Below are positions 26,126-35,417 of a DNA stretch of 64,000 nt, piece by piece (position 1 is the stretch's first letter; each line of letters opens with the position of its first letter). The notes beneath the pieces were generated by a model. That model worked only from the letters and a program-made list of their open reading frames with translations, searched no databases and was not told the origin of the DNA. The position numbers and the translations under genes are program-made. The stretch spans positions 124,001 to 188,000 of the forward strand of contig NZ_JYLO01000003.1 in NCBI RefSeq assembly GCF_001439845.1, in the 5' to 3' direction. Source of the DNA: Pseudomonas lactis (GTDB lineage Bacteria; Pseudomonadota; Gammaproteobacteria; Pseudomonadales; Pseudomonadaceae).

Positions 26126-29100
26126 ATGGCGACAAGCGAACCACCTGCAAAGAAAAGGTATCCGACTTTGCTCGCGCTCGATCAGCGCTTGGGCCCGCTG
26201 ATTGTTGGAGAGCTGACTCTTCAGCGCGCGGACCTGGCCGCCATGGGCGCCAGCATGTCGGGCAAGCCCCTGAGAGCCAGACACTTGGACGTGCGCGAGG
26301 CCGATCAGACGCTGCTTGATTCGATCCGTTTCTCGGTGCCTGAGCTGCAGCGCTATCTAAGCACCGCAGATTCGGTCAGCGGCAGCAGCGCTGCTCTATT
26401 ATTCGAGTTCGCGGCGTTGCGCTCGGTACAGGCCCCGCCATTGCTGCTGCCTGAGGCGGGTGGCGAGCATTCGGGGGCAATGGACAAGCTCGACAGCCTG
26501 CTGTGCAAGGTGCAAAAAACCAACCTCAACCAAGTGTCGCAGTTGGAAGGGATGCCTCAATGGGTAGAGCCGAAGAAAAGCCGAAGCCTGGCGTTGATAG
26601 GCGCCGGGCTTGGGGTTTACGGGTATTACAGTGCAATCAGCGCGTTGACCGATGCGATCAAGACTGGCGACATCGACGAGACGGTAGTCACCGGTGCTGA
26701 GCTGTTCGCCAATCTGACGGGGGAGGCACTGGAGCTGGCGCTTGAGCGGTTCGGCAAGCGGATGCTGGAAAACGGTCGGAAGGTGTTCGCGGGCTTTAAC
26801 GCCAGTACGTTGGGCAAGATCATGCAGCGGGGCGCGAACCTGTTTGCCTTGGTACTGACCCTGCCTTTTGACATCATCAGTGCCCAGACATCGCTTGCCA
26901 AAGCGGCGAAAAGTACCGGCAAAGAAGCACTGGACCATTACGTGAGCGCCGGCTTCACTATCCTGGGGGCAAGCATCAGCGTGATCCTCAGTGTTGCAGC
27001 AGCGGCCGGTTTCAGCGTTGCCGGCCCGCTGGGTATCGCTGCAGCTGTGGTGTTGATGCTGGGGATGCAGCTCTATTCTGCGGTTCGTCAGGTGGATGAA
27101 ATTGATGATTACATCGAGCTGAGTATCGTTGAGCGCCTGCAGGCCGGGTGGTTGGCGTTTCAAGGCCGGGAGCCGCAGCGAGACGTGCGTGACCGGTACG
27201 TTCTGGCAAAAATGCAAAAGCAGCATGCGCAGCAACTGACAAGCCAGGCCGAAGCCTGGCTGATGGGTGCGCTCAAGGGCACCGTGCAGGCGGTGGTAAA
27301 TGGCCGGTTTGAGGTACGCCTGAATCCGGTACGCCATTGGAAGCGTCGATGGAATGAAGCCGAGGGCGAGGATGCCTACATCGACACCAATGAACCAACG
27401 GTCGTTGACCTGGATGACGATGTGGATGCTTCAAACACCCCGGTTGACCAGATTCCAGGCGTGGTGTCTGGCAGTCAATGGGTGAATGCTGCTGTGCTCT
27501 GGCGACTGGGGGGCGGTAACGACAAGGTCAAAGGCTTGACCGACAACCCGAATATTTTTCAGTTCGGCGCAGGCCACAAGCAACTCACCGGCGGCGCGAA
27601 AGCTGATGTGTTCACGTATGAGATACCGGCGGGCACACTGGATGCAGCGCTCGCGAATGGCCCGGTCAGTGAACTGTATGGCGGGGCCGGCAGCGATACG
27701 CTCAATTTGTCCAACTCGGCAACCTATCAGGAAGGGGCGCAGGGTTATGCCATTGATCTGCAGGCAGGCACTGTTGCTCGGCGCAAAGACCTCGGCACCC
27801 CGACGCCTCATCACTCGATTAGCCTGGATTCGATTGAAAACGTCTCGACTCCGGCTGGCGTTGCCAACCATGTCAAAGGTTCGGCCCAGGCCAATACGGT
27901 GATCGCCGAGGGTGATAATGATCGTGTCGAGGCAGGAGATGGTAATGATACGGTGGTAGTGCTGGGCGCCAACGCGTGGGTCGATGGGGGCGCGGGCAAG
28001 GATCGCTACGTCATTGCCAGCAACCGCGGCACCGTGACCCTTAAGGATCAGGACTGGGCGGAAGGTGCTGTGATTGAAATGCGCTGGCCATTGGCTGCGA
28101 TCGCCAGTTGGCGTATCCAAGAGTGCGCGCTGGTTATTGTAGTCTGGCGCGGCGAGGACGGCGAACTGCCACAGCACGTGATCAGGCTTGAGCAGCTGTA
28201 TACGCGCAGCGACAGCCAGCGGCGGTTGAACACGCACAACCTGCTGTTTGTCACGCAAGACGGCTACATGCTTGAGCCGATCCTCACACCTGTATTGGCT
28301 GGCGAGGAAGATGTCAGCGTCGCGGTTGCCGTGCGAGGAGGTGGCCAGGATCTCACTATTGACAAGGTGCTGAGCGCCGGAGAGTTCGTGGTGCCCTATG
28401 GGCGTTCGAGCCGCTGTTTCATTGAGCGTGGGCCGAGCAGGAAGGAGGTGGCTGTTCGCCTCAAAGGCGACACCACGGCTTGCATGTTGTACGTGGATTA
28501 CTCGTCGCGCGAGCTGCTGCAAGCCTTGGCCGAATACCGTGTGACCTTGCGCCGGGTTGGTCATTTCGATTCGCTGACCTACAGCGATGTGAGGTTGACC
28601 CTCACATTCACCGATGGCGGGCAATTGGTTCTCGCCAACTACGCCAGCGATCGATCTTCGACGCGCACCAACGTGACGTCCAACATCATTGCGGTCAGTT
28701 TGAAGCTTGATTGTCGATTCGAACTGGTCATGAACGATGGCGTCTCCTATCGGGTTCAGGCTGCTCAGCAAACTTACGCCCAAGACCGTGCTTCGCCTGG
28801 TTTCAATACCTTCGACGGCCGTTCGGCTCTGGTCAAGCGTGTAGGCACCCATCCGTTTTTTCGGCCGCACAGCGCCAAAGGTGTCTGGTTGCAGTCGGTG
28901 CCTCAGAAAATCGTGATCCCGGCACCGCCGCATTACCAGAAGTCGTACGCGTTGCTGGGGCGGGCCTCCACTTATGAAGTGGTGCCCAGCACCGGTTCAA
29001 CAATTTGCCTGTCCACGCCGGGCGCACTGGCGAAACAGTCGAATGCATCGTTTTGGCGAATCAACACTGCAAGCCTTGGCGAACTGATCGAGCAACGGCA

Positions 29101-29488
29101 TATCGTACTGACCAACGACACATTGAAGGTCGGCAGTGTGACTGTGAGCCTGCCACCGATGACAGACCCTTCGGTGCCGCTGGAACAGGTCAGCGTGCAC
29201 ACCAAACAGGGCGAGCAGTACGACATCCGACAGGACCTGGGCGCTGTTTATCTGGCGCAACTGGACGCTGCGCCATACGCAACCGTAGACGCAGTGTTCG
29301 GCGCGCTGCGCCGCTCTCGCCAGTGGGCGACGTTGATGGTGCGCCAGCTGCGTGTGATCGGCCTGGCGCTGAAGGACGGTACGGTATCGGGCATTCATTA
29401 CGACGCAGGTCGCGACTGTTGGGGAGCGGACCTGGAACCCCAGCGTAACGTTACGTCGTCGGACCTGCGGTTCACGCGGGTTGCGTGA
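26126..29488 (+). CDS. Large toxin-like protein: pore-forming hydrophobic region plus RTX-like repeats
   Basis: The 1120-aa protein starts with a polar region (1-150), then hydrophobic segments at about 153-173, 236-253 and a long one at about 270-325 (DHYVSAGFTILGASISVILS...AAAVVLMLGMQLYSAVRQVD). This resembles the pore/translocation region of TcdA/TcdB- and Mcf-type toxins. Residues 470-640 hold degenerate calcium-binding RTX nonapeptides (GGAGSDTLNLS near 519, EAGDGNDTVVV near 602, GGAGKDRYVI near 621). The C-terminal 480 residues are beta-rich without a motif I recognise. There is no signal peptide and no type I secretion gene nearby. It is followed after 24 bases by a nuclease-like gene, so the two probably form an operon. 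Toxin assignment rests on pattern recognition. Confidence 0.7.
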   Translation: MATSEPPAKKRYPTLLALDQRLGPLIVGELTLQRADLAAMGASMSGKPLRARHLDVREADQTLLDSIRFSVPELQRYLSTADSVSGSSAALLFEFAALRSVQAPPLLLPEAGGEHSGAMDKLDSLLCKVQKTNLNQVSQLEGMPQWVEPKKSRSLALIGAGLGVYGYYSAISALTDAIKTGDIDETVVTGAELFANLTGEALELALERFGKRMLENGRKVFAGFNASTLGKIMQRGANLFALVLTLPFDIISAQTSLAKAAKSTGKEALDHYVSAGFTILGASISVILSVAAAAGFSVAGPLGIAAAVVLMLGMQLYSAVRQVDEIDDYIELSIVERLQAGWLAFQGREPQRDVRDRYVLAKMQKQHAQQLTSQAEAWLMGALKGTVQAVVNGRFEVRLNPVRHWKRRWNEAEGEDAYIDTNEPTVVDLDDDVDASNTPVDQIPGVVSGSQWVNAAVLWRLGGGNDKVKGLTDNPNIFQFGAGHKQLTGGAKADVFTYEIPAGTLDAALANGPVSELYGGAGSDTLNLSNSATYQEGAQGYAIDLQAGTVARRKDLGTPTPHHSISLDSIENVSTPAGVANHVKGSAQANTVIAEGDNDRVEAGDGNDTVVVLGANAWVDGGAGKDRYVIASNRGTVTLKDQDWAEGAVIEMRWPLAAIASWRIQECALVIVVWRGEDGELPQHVIRLEQLYTRSDSQRRLNTHNLLFVTQDGYMLEPILTPVLAGEEDVSVAVAVRGGGQDLTIDKVLSAGEFVVPYGRSSRCFIERGPSRKEVAVRLKGDTTACMLYVDYSSRELLQALAEYRVTLRRVGHFDSLTYSDVRLTLTFTDGGQLVLANYASDRSSTRTNVTSNIIAVSLKLDCRFELVMNDGVSYRVQAAQQTYAQDRASPGFNTFDGRSALVKRVGTHPFFRPHSAKGVWLQSVPQKIVIPAPPHYQKSYALLGRASTYEVVPSTGSTICLSTPGALAKQSNASFWRINTASLGELIEQRHIVLTNDTLKVGSVTVSLPPMTDPSVPLEQVSVHTKQGEQYDIRQDLGAVYLAQLDAAPYATVDAVFGALRRSRQWATLMVRQLRVIGLALKDGTVSGIHYDAGRDCWGADLEPQRNVTSSDLRFTRVA

Positions 29489-29512
29489 GCATCAATTCAA
29501 AAGGACTTTTTC

Positions 29513-31255
29513 ATGCAACAGAATACTAACTCGCCCCGAACTGCCTCAGGTTCTTCCTCGCGTGTGGGCTCGGGTGCCGACACCTTTATGGTCAGGGATT
29601 ACGGCGCGCCGAGTCGCAGTGCCGCAGCGGTTAATCAAGGCACGCTACGTGCGCAATTCGTCGATGCCGATAGGTACGGGATACCGCAAATAAGTGCTTT
29701 GGATGTGCCAGGGCCTACGCCGCCGCAGGCTGTGCTGGTGACCGGCGATACGCTTGGCGCCGCGGATGCCGAGGGCGTTCGTCATGCGGGTGGTCGCAGT
29801 TATGTCGACCTGACCACCGGAGAAACAGTGCAAGTGGTCTACGACCCGGCAAGTGGGGGTTATCACCCACGTTTGCCTTATCAGTTGGCGGCCAGCTCTG
29901 CTGTTGTGCAGCGGATGGCTGGAGCTTGCACCTGGACAAGTTCGACGCCTGCAACACATTCCCGCGCCATGTCGATGCCCAGTCCCACGCCTGCAAGCGT
30001 GCGCCTGGACCCACAGTGGGATTTGCACAGCTATGACGCCAGTGGTGCGGGCGCAACGCAAGGGGCTGTCATCCCGGGAAAAAAGAACTATCTCATTGGC
30101 GGGCAGACCTACTACGGCGATACGCAATTTTCGTTGGATTACTATCGGGTGGGCATGAGCAAACTCCACCGGTTTAATGACCGTGGCAAGTGGGTGGTGA
30201 GTGGCGCCATTGCCGAAGACGGCATGGTTCAGATCCACGGCGACCCGGCTGCCACCTATCTGTATATAGGCAATGTACTGGCTCGCATCCAGGTCGATAG
30301 CGCCAGAAATAAGTATCATCTAGTCGCTGCCGCACAAAGCGGCCTGCCCGGTATTTTTCTGGATACCGGTGGCAGCCGGGCGTCGTGGGTACCCGAAATG
30401 CGCCTGGACAGTATTGGCGATATCATCAGCGCTGCGCGCAAGCGCCTGGGTTACAGCGCTGTTACCAGTGACATGAGCCAGGGCTTGATGTCGACCATGG
30501 ACAAGCAGACGTACTGCTACATGCGCCAGTATGCGCGGCAGATGATTGCATTCGACAACGCCCATATTCGCAACGCGCCGGTGCAGTATCGAGATCGCTT
30601 GATCGATGCGCACATCTGGCGCCATGGTTATCCCTATGACCGTCTGCTGCTCGGGATGCGCGCCAGGGCCGAGCGCACAGCATTACCCCTGGGCATCGTG
30701 CAGTTCGATCCCTTTCAGGGCATGGCCACCGTTGCCCCACGACGAGAGGGAGGGATCAATGTGGGCGCCGTTCTCCAGAACGACCAGCTTTACTATCCCC
30801 AACGGCAGAGGACCCCAGATGAGCAACAGCTGCTTGATCAATGGAAGGCCCTGAATACCACCGATGAAAATATATTGCGGGGGCAGGCCAACGAAAAAAT
30901 GTACCAAGCGCTGCTTGAAAACGATGGCTATCGAATCATTCCTGGTGGAACTTATGGCGGTGGTCAGAATGGTTTTGATCTGGTGTTCAAAGGGCCAGCG
31001 GATGATGTTTATGTGCTTGAGGTCAAGCATGCCAAAAGCGGCAGCACCAGCATGGCCAAGGTCAATCCTGATTACCAGATGGAAGATGGTTGGGTTGCGA
31101 GGGTTTTAAGCAGGCTGGATGCAAATGATCCAGGCGCCGGACAGGTGGTCGAGGAGGCGCTGAGGCGTCAACGGCTGTTCAAAGTGATTGGTGCAACCTT
31201 GCCAGACGGCAAGCTGGTGTTGTTCAAGATCGATATGAGCGCTGTGCGTGCCTGA
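29513..31255 (+). CDS. Toxin-like protein with C-terminal PD-(D/E)xK nuclease-like domain
   Basis: The 580-aa protein has a Ser/Pro-rich N-terminus, a middle region (about 165-440) that I cannot assign, and a C-terminal domain (about 450-560) with the layout of a restriction-endonuclease fold: E461 in NEKMYQALLE, D489 in QNGFDLVF, and E503-V-K505 in YVLEVKHAKS. Such domains are common at the C-terminus of polymorphic toxins that cut nucleic acid. AAGGA precedes the ATG. The gene ends 42 bases before a convergent SDR gene, so no immunity gene lies beside it. No signal peptide is visible; export may depend on the upstream protein. Confidence 0.72.
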   Translation: MQQNTNSPRTASGSSSRVGSGADTFMVRDYGAPSRSAAAVNQGTLRAQFVDADRYGIPQISALDVPGPTPPQAVLVTGDTLGAADAEGVRHAGGRSYVDLTTGETVQVVYDPASGGYHPRLPYQLAASSAVVQRMAGACTWTSSTPATHSRAMSMPSPTPASVRLDPQWDLHSYDASGAGATQGAVIPGKKNYLIGGQTYYGDTQFSLDYYRVGMSKLHRFNDRGKWVVSGAIAEDGMVQIHGDPAATYLYIGNVLARIQVDSARNKYHLVAAAQSGLPGIFLDTGGSRASWVPEMRLDSIGDIISAARKRLGYSAVTSDMSQGLMSTMDKQTYCYMRQYARQMIAFDNAHIRNAPVQYRDRLIDAHIWRHGYPYDRLLLGMRARAERTALPLGIVQFDPFQGMATVAPRREGGINVGAVLQNDQLYYPQRQRTPDEQQLLDQWKALNTTDENILRGQANEKMYQALLENDGYRIIPGGTYGGGQNGFDLVFKGPADDVYVLEVKHAKSGSTSMAKVNPDYQMEDGWVARVLSRLDANDPGAGQVVEEALRRQRLFKVIGATLPDGKLVLFKIDMSAVRA

Positions 31256-31256
31256 T

Positions 31257-31280
31257 GGCAAACGGGCCAGCCCGTCTGCC
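31257..31280. terminator. Hairpin at the end of the toxin-like operon
   Basis: GGCAAACGGG, loop CCAG, CCCGTCTGCC forms a 10-bp stem with one mismatch. It starts 2 bases after the stop codon at 31255. It lacks a T run on either strand, so it may be a weak or transcript-stabilising hairpin between the convergent toxin and SDR genes rather than a classical terminator. Confidence 0.5.
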
Positions 31281-31297
31281 ACCGGCGGCGCCTGGCT

Positions 31298-32065
31298 TCA
31301 GGACAAGAAACCACCGTCCACATTCAGCGAAACGCCGGTGGTGTAGCTTGACGCGTCACTGGCCAGGTACAGCACCGCACCGGCCATTTCGCTGGGGGCG
31401 GCGACGCGCTTGAGCGGGATTTGCGCCAAGGCCATTTTCAGGATCGAATCGTTCTTGACCAGCGCCGAGGCGAACTTGGTATCGGTCAGGCCCGGCAGCA
31501 GGGCATTGCAACGGATGCCAAAGGCGGCACATTCCTTGGCAAATACTTTGGTCATGTTGATCACGGCGGCCTTGGTCACCGAGTAGATGCCCTGGAACAC
31601 GCCCGGCGAGATGCCGTTGATCGAGGCCACGTTGATGATGCTGCCGCCGCCGTTCTCGCGCATCAGCTTGCCGGCTTCCACCGACATGAAGAAGTAGCCA
31701 CGGATATTCACATCAACGGTCTTCTGGAATGCACCCAGGTCGGTGTCCAGTACGTTGCAGAACTGCGGGTTGGTGGCGGCGTTGTTGACCAGGATATCCA
31801 GGCGGCCGAACTGTTCGCGGATGCCGGCGAACACCTGGGTGATCTGCTCCATTTCACCAATATGGCAGGCAATGGCCGTGGCTTTGCCGCCGTCGGCGAT
31901 GATCGCATCAGCCACGTGCTGGCAGCCCTCCAGCTTACGGCTGGAGACAATCACATGGGCACCTTGCTGGGCCAGTAACTTGGCGATGGCCTCACCGATG
32001 CCACGGCTGGCGCCGGAAACAAACGCAATCTTGCCGTCGAGGTCGAACAGGTTGGTCTTGGACAT
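31298..32065 (-). CDS. Short-chain dehydrogenase/reductase
   Basis: The 255-aa classical SDR has the cofactor motif SGASRGIGEAIAKLL, NNAATNP, the catalytic serine in INVASINGISPG and YSVTKAA (YxxxK), and ends DGGFLS. The NADP/NAD preference is not clear. The start is ATG 32065 (MSKTNLFDL), with AAGGA 7 bases upstream; the in-frame upstream extension has no support. It follows the phosphotransferase gene by 21 bases and is probably co-transcribed. It may act on a hydroxyacyl substrate. Confidence 0.9.
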   Translation of the reverse strand: MSKTNLFDLDGKIAFVSGASRGIGEAIAKLLAQQGAHVIVSSRKLEGCQHVADAIIADGGKATAIACHIGEMEQITQVFAGIREQFGRLDILVNNAATNPQFCNVLDTDLGAFQKTVDVNIRGYFFMSVEAGKLMRENGGGSIINVASINGISPGVFQGIYSVTKAAVINMTKVFAKECAAFGIRCNALLPGLTDTKFASALVKNDSILKMALAQIPLKRVAAPSEMAGAVLYLASDASSYTTGVSLNVDGGFLS

Positions 32066-32086
32066 GAGGGTTCCTTGTAGTTGCAC

Positions 32087-33154
32087 TCAGAGCGCTGATT
32101 TGCCGATGACATTCAGGCTCATCTGCTCCAGCAGTTTGTTCATGTGGATGAACTGCGCGAAGCGTTTGTCCTGGGTCTGGCCATGGAAGAAGCGGTAGTA
32201 AATCTGCTGCACAATCCCGGCCAGGCGGAACAGGCCGTAGGTGTAATAGAAATCGAAATTGTCGATCTGGATGCCGGAGCGCTCGGCGTAGTAGTCGACA
32301 AACTGGCGGCGGGTGAGCATGCCGGGGGCGTTGCTCGGCTGGCGGCGCATCAGTTGCACTGGGGCCGGGTCCGCGGCCTCGATCCAGTAGGCGAGGGTGT
32401 TGCCCAGGTCCATCAGCGGGTCGCCCAGGGTGGTGAGTTCCCAGTCCAGCACGCCGATGATCTGCATCGGGTTGTGCGGGTCGAGGATCACGTTGTCGAA
32501 GCGGTAATCGTTGTGCACGATGCTGGAGGTGGGGTGATCGGCTGGCATCTTGTCGTTGAGCCAGGCGCGTACCGCCTCCCACTTTGGTGCATCGGGCGTC
32601 AGGGCTTTTTCATAGCGCTCGCTCCAGCCGCGAATCTGCCGCGCCACGTAGCCTTCGGGCTTGCCCAGGTCGGCCAGGCCGCAGGCGGTGTAGTCGACCT
32701 GGTGCAGTTCGACGAATTTGTCGATAAAGCTTTTGCACAAGGCTTCGGTGCGGGTGGCGTCCAGGTCCAGTTCAGCCGGCAGGTCGGACCGCAGGATGAT
32801 GCCGTTGACGCGCTCCATCACATAGAACTCGGCACCAATCACCGATTCATCGGTGCAGTGCACATAGGCTTTGGGGCAGTACGGGAAGCCATCTTTAAGC
32901 TGGTTGAGAATGCGGTATTCGCGGCCCATGTCGTGGGCAGACTTGGCCTTGTGGCCAAACGGTGGGCGACGCAGCACAAATTCCTGGCCGGGGTATTCCA
33001 GCAGGTAGGTCAGGTTCGACGCACCGCCCGGAAACTGGCTGATGGTGGGCGTGCCATCCAAGCCCGGGATATGGGCCTTGAGGTAGGGATCGATCAGGCT
33101 GGCATCAAGTTCTTCGCCTGGGCGAATCTGGGTCGATTGGTCGTTCAGCGCCAT
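32087..33154 (-). CDS. Phosphotransferase family protein (APH/ACAD10-11-like kinase)
   Basis: The 355-aa protein has a kinase-like fold of the aminoglycoside phosphotransferase family: Brenner motif IVHNDYRFDNVILD, the metal-binding DWE in GVLDWELTTLGDP, and a nucleotide-loop region FPGGASNLTYLLEY. In bacteria, genes of this type sit beside acyl-CoA dehydrogenase and SDR genes, and related proteins phosphorylate hydroxyacyl-CoAs (for example in 4-hydroxy acid catabolism). With the SDR downstream it probably forms a two-gene acyl/hydroxy-acid module. Confidence 0.85.
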   Translation of the reverse strand: MALNDQSTQIRPGEELDASLIDPYLKAHIPGLDGTPTISQFPGGASNLTYLLEYPGQEFVLRRPPFGHKAKSAHDMGREYRILNQLKDGFPYCPKAYVHCTDESVIGAEFYVMERVNGIILRSDLPAELDLDATRTEALCKSFIDKFVELHQVDYTACGLADLGKPEGYVARQIRGWSERYEKALTPDAPKWEAVRAWLNDKMPADHPTSSIVHNDYRFDNVILDPHNPMQIIGVLDWELTTLGDPLMDLGNTLAYWIEAADPAPVQLMRRQPSNAPGMLTRRQFVDYYAERSGIQIDNFDFYYTYGLFRLAGIVQQIYYRFFHGQTQDKRFAQFIHMNKLLEQMSLNVIGKSAL

Positions 33155-33283
33155 GCTTATCCCTTCTGCTTATTCTAAAGGCCTTGGACTATTTCCTAAT
33201 CTAATGCGCACACCCGCCCAGCGACAAGGTCGGGGCGGCTTAATAGGTTAGCGTGTTGAAGCGTGATCAGCGTGCCTGATCGG

Positions 33284-34237
33284 TCATTTTGCCGGCGCTG
33301 GCAAGGCTACCGGTGTAAGCACGGGGCGGCCGGCAAAGTATTCCACCAGGTTGTCAGCGACGCGCTGCACCGTGTCATGGACCGCTTCCGGGGACAGCCC
33401 GGCCACGTGGGACGTCAGCACGGTATTGCTCAGGCGCTTGAGGGCATCGGGCACTGCGGGTTCATCGTCAAATACGTCCAGCGCGGCGCCGCCGATGCGT
33501 CGCTGTTCCAGCGCGGCGACCAGGTCGGCGGTCACCACCACGCTGCCGCGGCCAATATTGATCAGAAAACCGTGCGGCCCCAGGGCGTCCAGAGCGTGGC
33601 GGTCGATCAGGTGGCGAGTGCTGGCACCGCCGGGCGTGGCCAGCACCAGGAAGTCCGAGGTGCGCGCCAGCTCCACGGCCGTCGCACAGTAGGTGTAATC
33701 CACGTCATCGCGGGGTTGGCGGTTGTGATAACTCACCTCCATGCCGAACCCCAGGGCGGCGCGCCGCGCAATCTCCATGCCCACCGCGCCCAGCCCGACA
33801 ATCCCCAGGTGTTTACCGCTGATGGAAGGGCGCATCACCTTCGGCCATTCGCCGCGCCGTACCGCCGCATCTGTCTGGGGAATGCCACGCACCAGCGCCA
33901 GCAACAGTGCCATGGCGTGATCGGCCACCGACGGGGCGTTCACGCCGGCGCCGTTGGTGACCACAATCCCACGGTTGCTCGCCGCCTGCAGGTCTACATG
34001 CTCGTAGCCGGCGCCGATCACGCAGATAATCTCCAGCAAGGGCAGCGCGGCGATTTCCTCGGCGTAAAGCCCTAATGGGCCACGGGTCAGCACGGCCTGG
34101 ATCTGCCCACCATGGGTCTTGATCGCCTGGGCACGTTCAGCGGGCGTCGGCGCCAGGATCACATGGAAGTCGCTGCTTTCGATGATTTGCAGGTATTCGT
34201 TGATGGTTTCAACCAGGACCAGAACAGTGGTGGGCAT
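33284..34237 (-). CDS. D-2-hydroxyacid dehydrogenase
   Basis: The 317-aa protein has the NAD(P)-binding Rossmann motif GKHLGIVGLGAVGMEIARRA, the substrate-binding/catalytic Arg-Glu-His set of D-2-hydroxyacid dehydrogenases (Arg in NIGRGSVV, Glu in DDEPAVP, His in TSHVAG). It probably reduces glyoxylate, hydroxypyruvate or a related 2-oxoacid. The start at ATG 34237 (MPTTVLVLVE) is chosen over a GTG at 34279, which would add 14 residues without support. It stands alone between the phosphotransferase gene and the AT-richer secreted-protein pair. Confidence 0.9.
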   Translation of the reverse strand: MPTTVLVLVETINEYLQIIESSDFHVILAPTPAERAQAIKTHGGQIQAVLTRGPLGLYAEEIAALPLLEIICVIGAGYEHVDLQAASNRGIVVTNGAGVNAPSVADHAMALLLALVRGIPQTDAAVRRGEWPKVMRPSISGKHLGIVGLGAVGMEIARRAALGFGMEVSYHNRQPRDDVDYTYCATAVELARTSDFLVLATPGGASTRHLIDRHALDALGPHGFLINIGRGSVVVTADLVAALEQRRIGGAALDVFDDEPAVPDALKRLSNTVLTSHVAGLSPEAVHDTVQRVADNLVEYFAGRPVLTPVALPAPAK

Positions 34238-34416
34238 CGCAAGGCTCTTCCTGAGGGGTTTGAGAGCATGAGTATGCACCGAACCTACCCGTTATTGCGC
34301 TGACCTCCCGCAAGAATGCTGGATGAGTCAAACACTGGCTATTGCGCAGAACGCCATACGCGGCGAGCTGCGCAATCCAAGCGTGGGAAGCTCGGTGGCT
34401 TAGCTGAGGGCACCCA

Positions 34417-34863
34417 TTATTCAGCCGTCCCCGCCTGCCGTGCCTGGGCTTGCTCTCTATGGGCTATCGGCATGAAATCGTATGTGGGGAAGAACTCTGT
34501 CTTGTATGCACCCCACGCCGTGTTCTCGATGGCGAGGTTGACCGCCGCCAGACGCGACGCCGGCAGGCGCAACACGATGACTTGCCCGATGCCCATGGTG
34601 ATATTCCAGCTGACGACTTCTACACCTGCGGGCGGGAATACCTTGTGAAATTCCTGCTTGGCCAGTTGGGCTTTTAATTCACTCAGCGGTCGGGATTGAT
34701 CGTGTTTAAGAAAGACGGTCAACATCACTGCGTTATCGGAGGTGACGGCGACATTTTTTGCTGTCGGGGCCGCATTAGCACGTACCTCGGATGCAGTGGG
34801 TAACAGCGTGGCCGCCAACAGTGCGGGTATTAACATTGACTTCAGGTGCGTGTGTATATTCAT
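34417..34863 (-). CDS. Small secreted hypothetical protein
   Basis: The 148-aa protein has an N-terminal signal peptide (MNIHTHLKSMLIPALLAATLLP; cleavage probably near residue 30, VRANA). The mature part has a compact alpha/beta look (VMLTVFLKHDQSRPLSELKAQL; GVEVVSWNITMGIGQVIVLRLP). No domain was recognised. GAGG lies about 9 bases before the ATG. The gene and its neighbour are more AT-rich than the surroundings. Confidence 0.75.
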   Translation of the reverse strand: MNIHTHLKSMLIPALLAATLLPTASEVRANAAPTAKNVAVTSDNAVMLTVFLKHDQSRPLSELKAQLAKQEFHKVFPPAGVEVVSWNITMGIGQVIVLRLPASRLAAVNLAIENTAWGAYKTEFFPTYDFMPIAHREQAQARQAGTAE

Positions 34864-34916
34864 ATTGAAGTGCCTCGTTTGTTATTGATTTTTATGGTTG
34901 GCGATAAGTGAATTGA

Positions 34917-35417
34917 TTAGTTTGACATCTGAGTCTTTATCGGCCCGCTGTAAGGCGCGTGCACCACGTAGATTCGAACGGGCGGGTTAGTTGCTACCAT
35001 GTCGCGCGGGACTTCGCGAGAATAAGTAAATTCAGTGTTATCCAGTTTTTCCAACCTTCTGACGATGGTGCGGTGAGGGCCCAGGTCGGGTACCAGGATG
35101 TGGGTCTGTTTGTCGCCAGTGACCATAAAATAGCCGCCCCCACCGTCAGGGTGTTTCGAGCGCCCCGTATCGGTATAGAAGAACTCATAACGATTGCGTT
35201 GTGGGTCCCACATGGAAATGCCAACCACGCCGGGGTACTTGGCTTTGACGTCGTTTTGTGGTTCGCCCTCTATATAAACCTTAGTCGTCAGCCATTGAGG
35301 CGAAGAGGCCAAGGCACGAATGTCCACCTCGGGATCAACAGGTGTCGCGTGACTTGACTGGGCGCCTAATAACCCCGCAAAAAATAAGCCGGCAAAAGTA
35401 GCGGTGAGTTTTCGCAT
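34917..35417 (-). CDS. Secreted DUF4822-like protein
   Basis: The 166-aa protein has a signal peptide (ATFAGLFFAGLLGAQSSHA) and a mature domain with ALASSPQWLTTKVYIEG, YPGVVGISMWDPQRNRYEFFYTDTG and GYFMVTGDKQTHILVPD, the pattern I associate with DUF4822. The start is ATG 35417, because AAGGAG lies 7 bases before it; two further starts at 35420 and 35423 are too close to that site. It lies 53 bases upstream of the 148-aa secreted protein on the same strand, so the two may be co-transcribed. The role is unknown. Confidence 0.75.
   Translation of the reverse strand: MRKLTATFAGLFFAGLLGAQSSHATPVDPEVDIRALASSPQWLTTKVYIEGEPQNDVKAKYPGVVGISMWDPQRNRYEFFYTDTGRSKHPDGGGGYFMVTGDKQTHILVPDLGPHRTIVRRLEKLDNTEFTYSREVPRDMVATNPPVRIYVVHAPYSGPIKTQMSN

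Noticed and set aside
27431..28933. 500-codon minus-strand open frame opposite the 1120-aa toxin-like gene
   Set aside because: The plus-strand protein has recognisable domains and a ribosome binding site; the antisense frame has neither.
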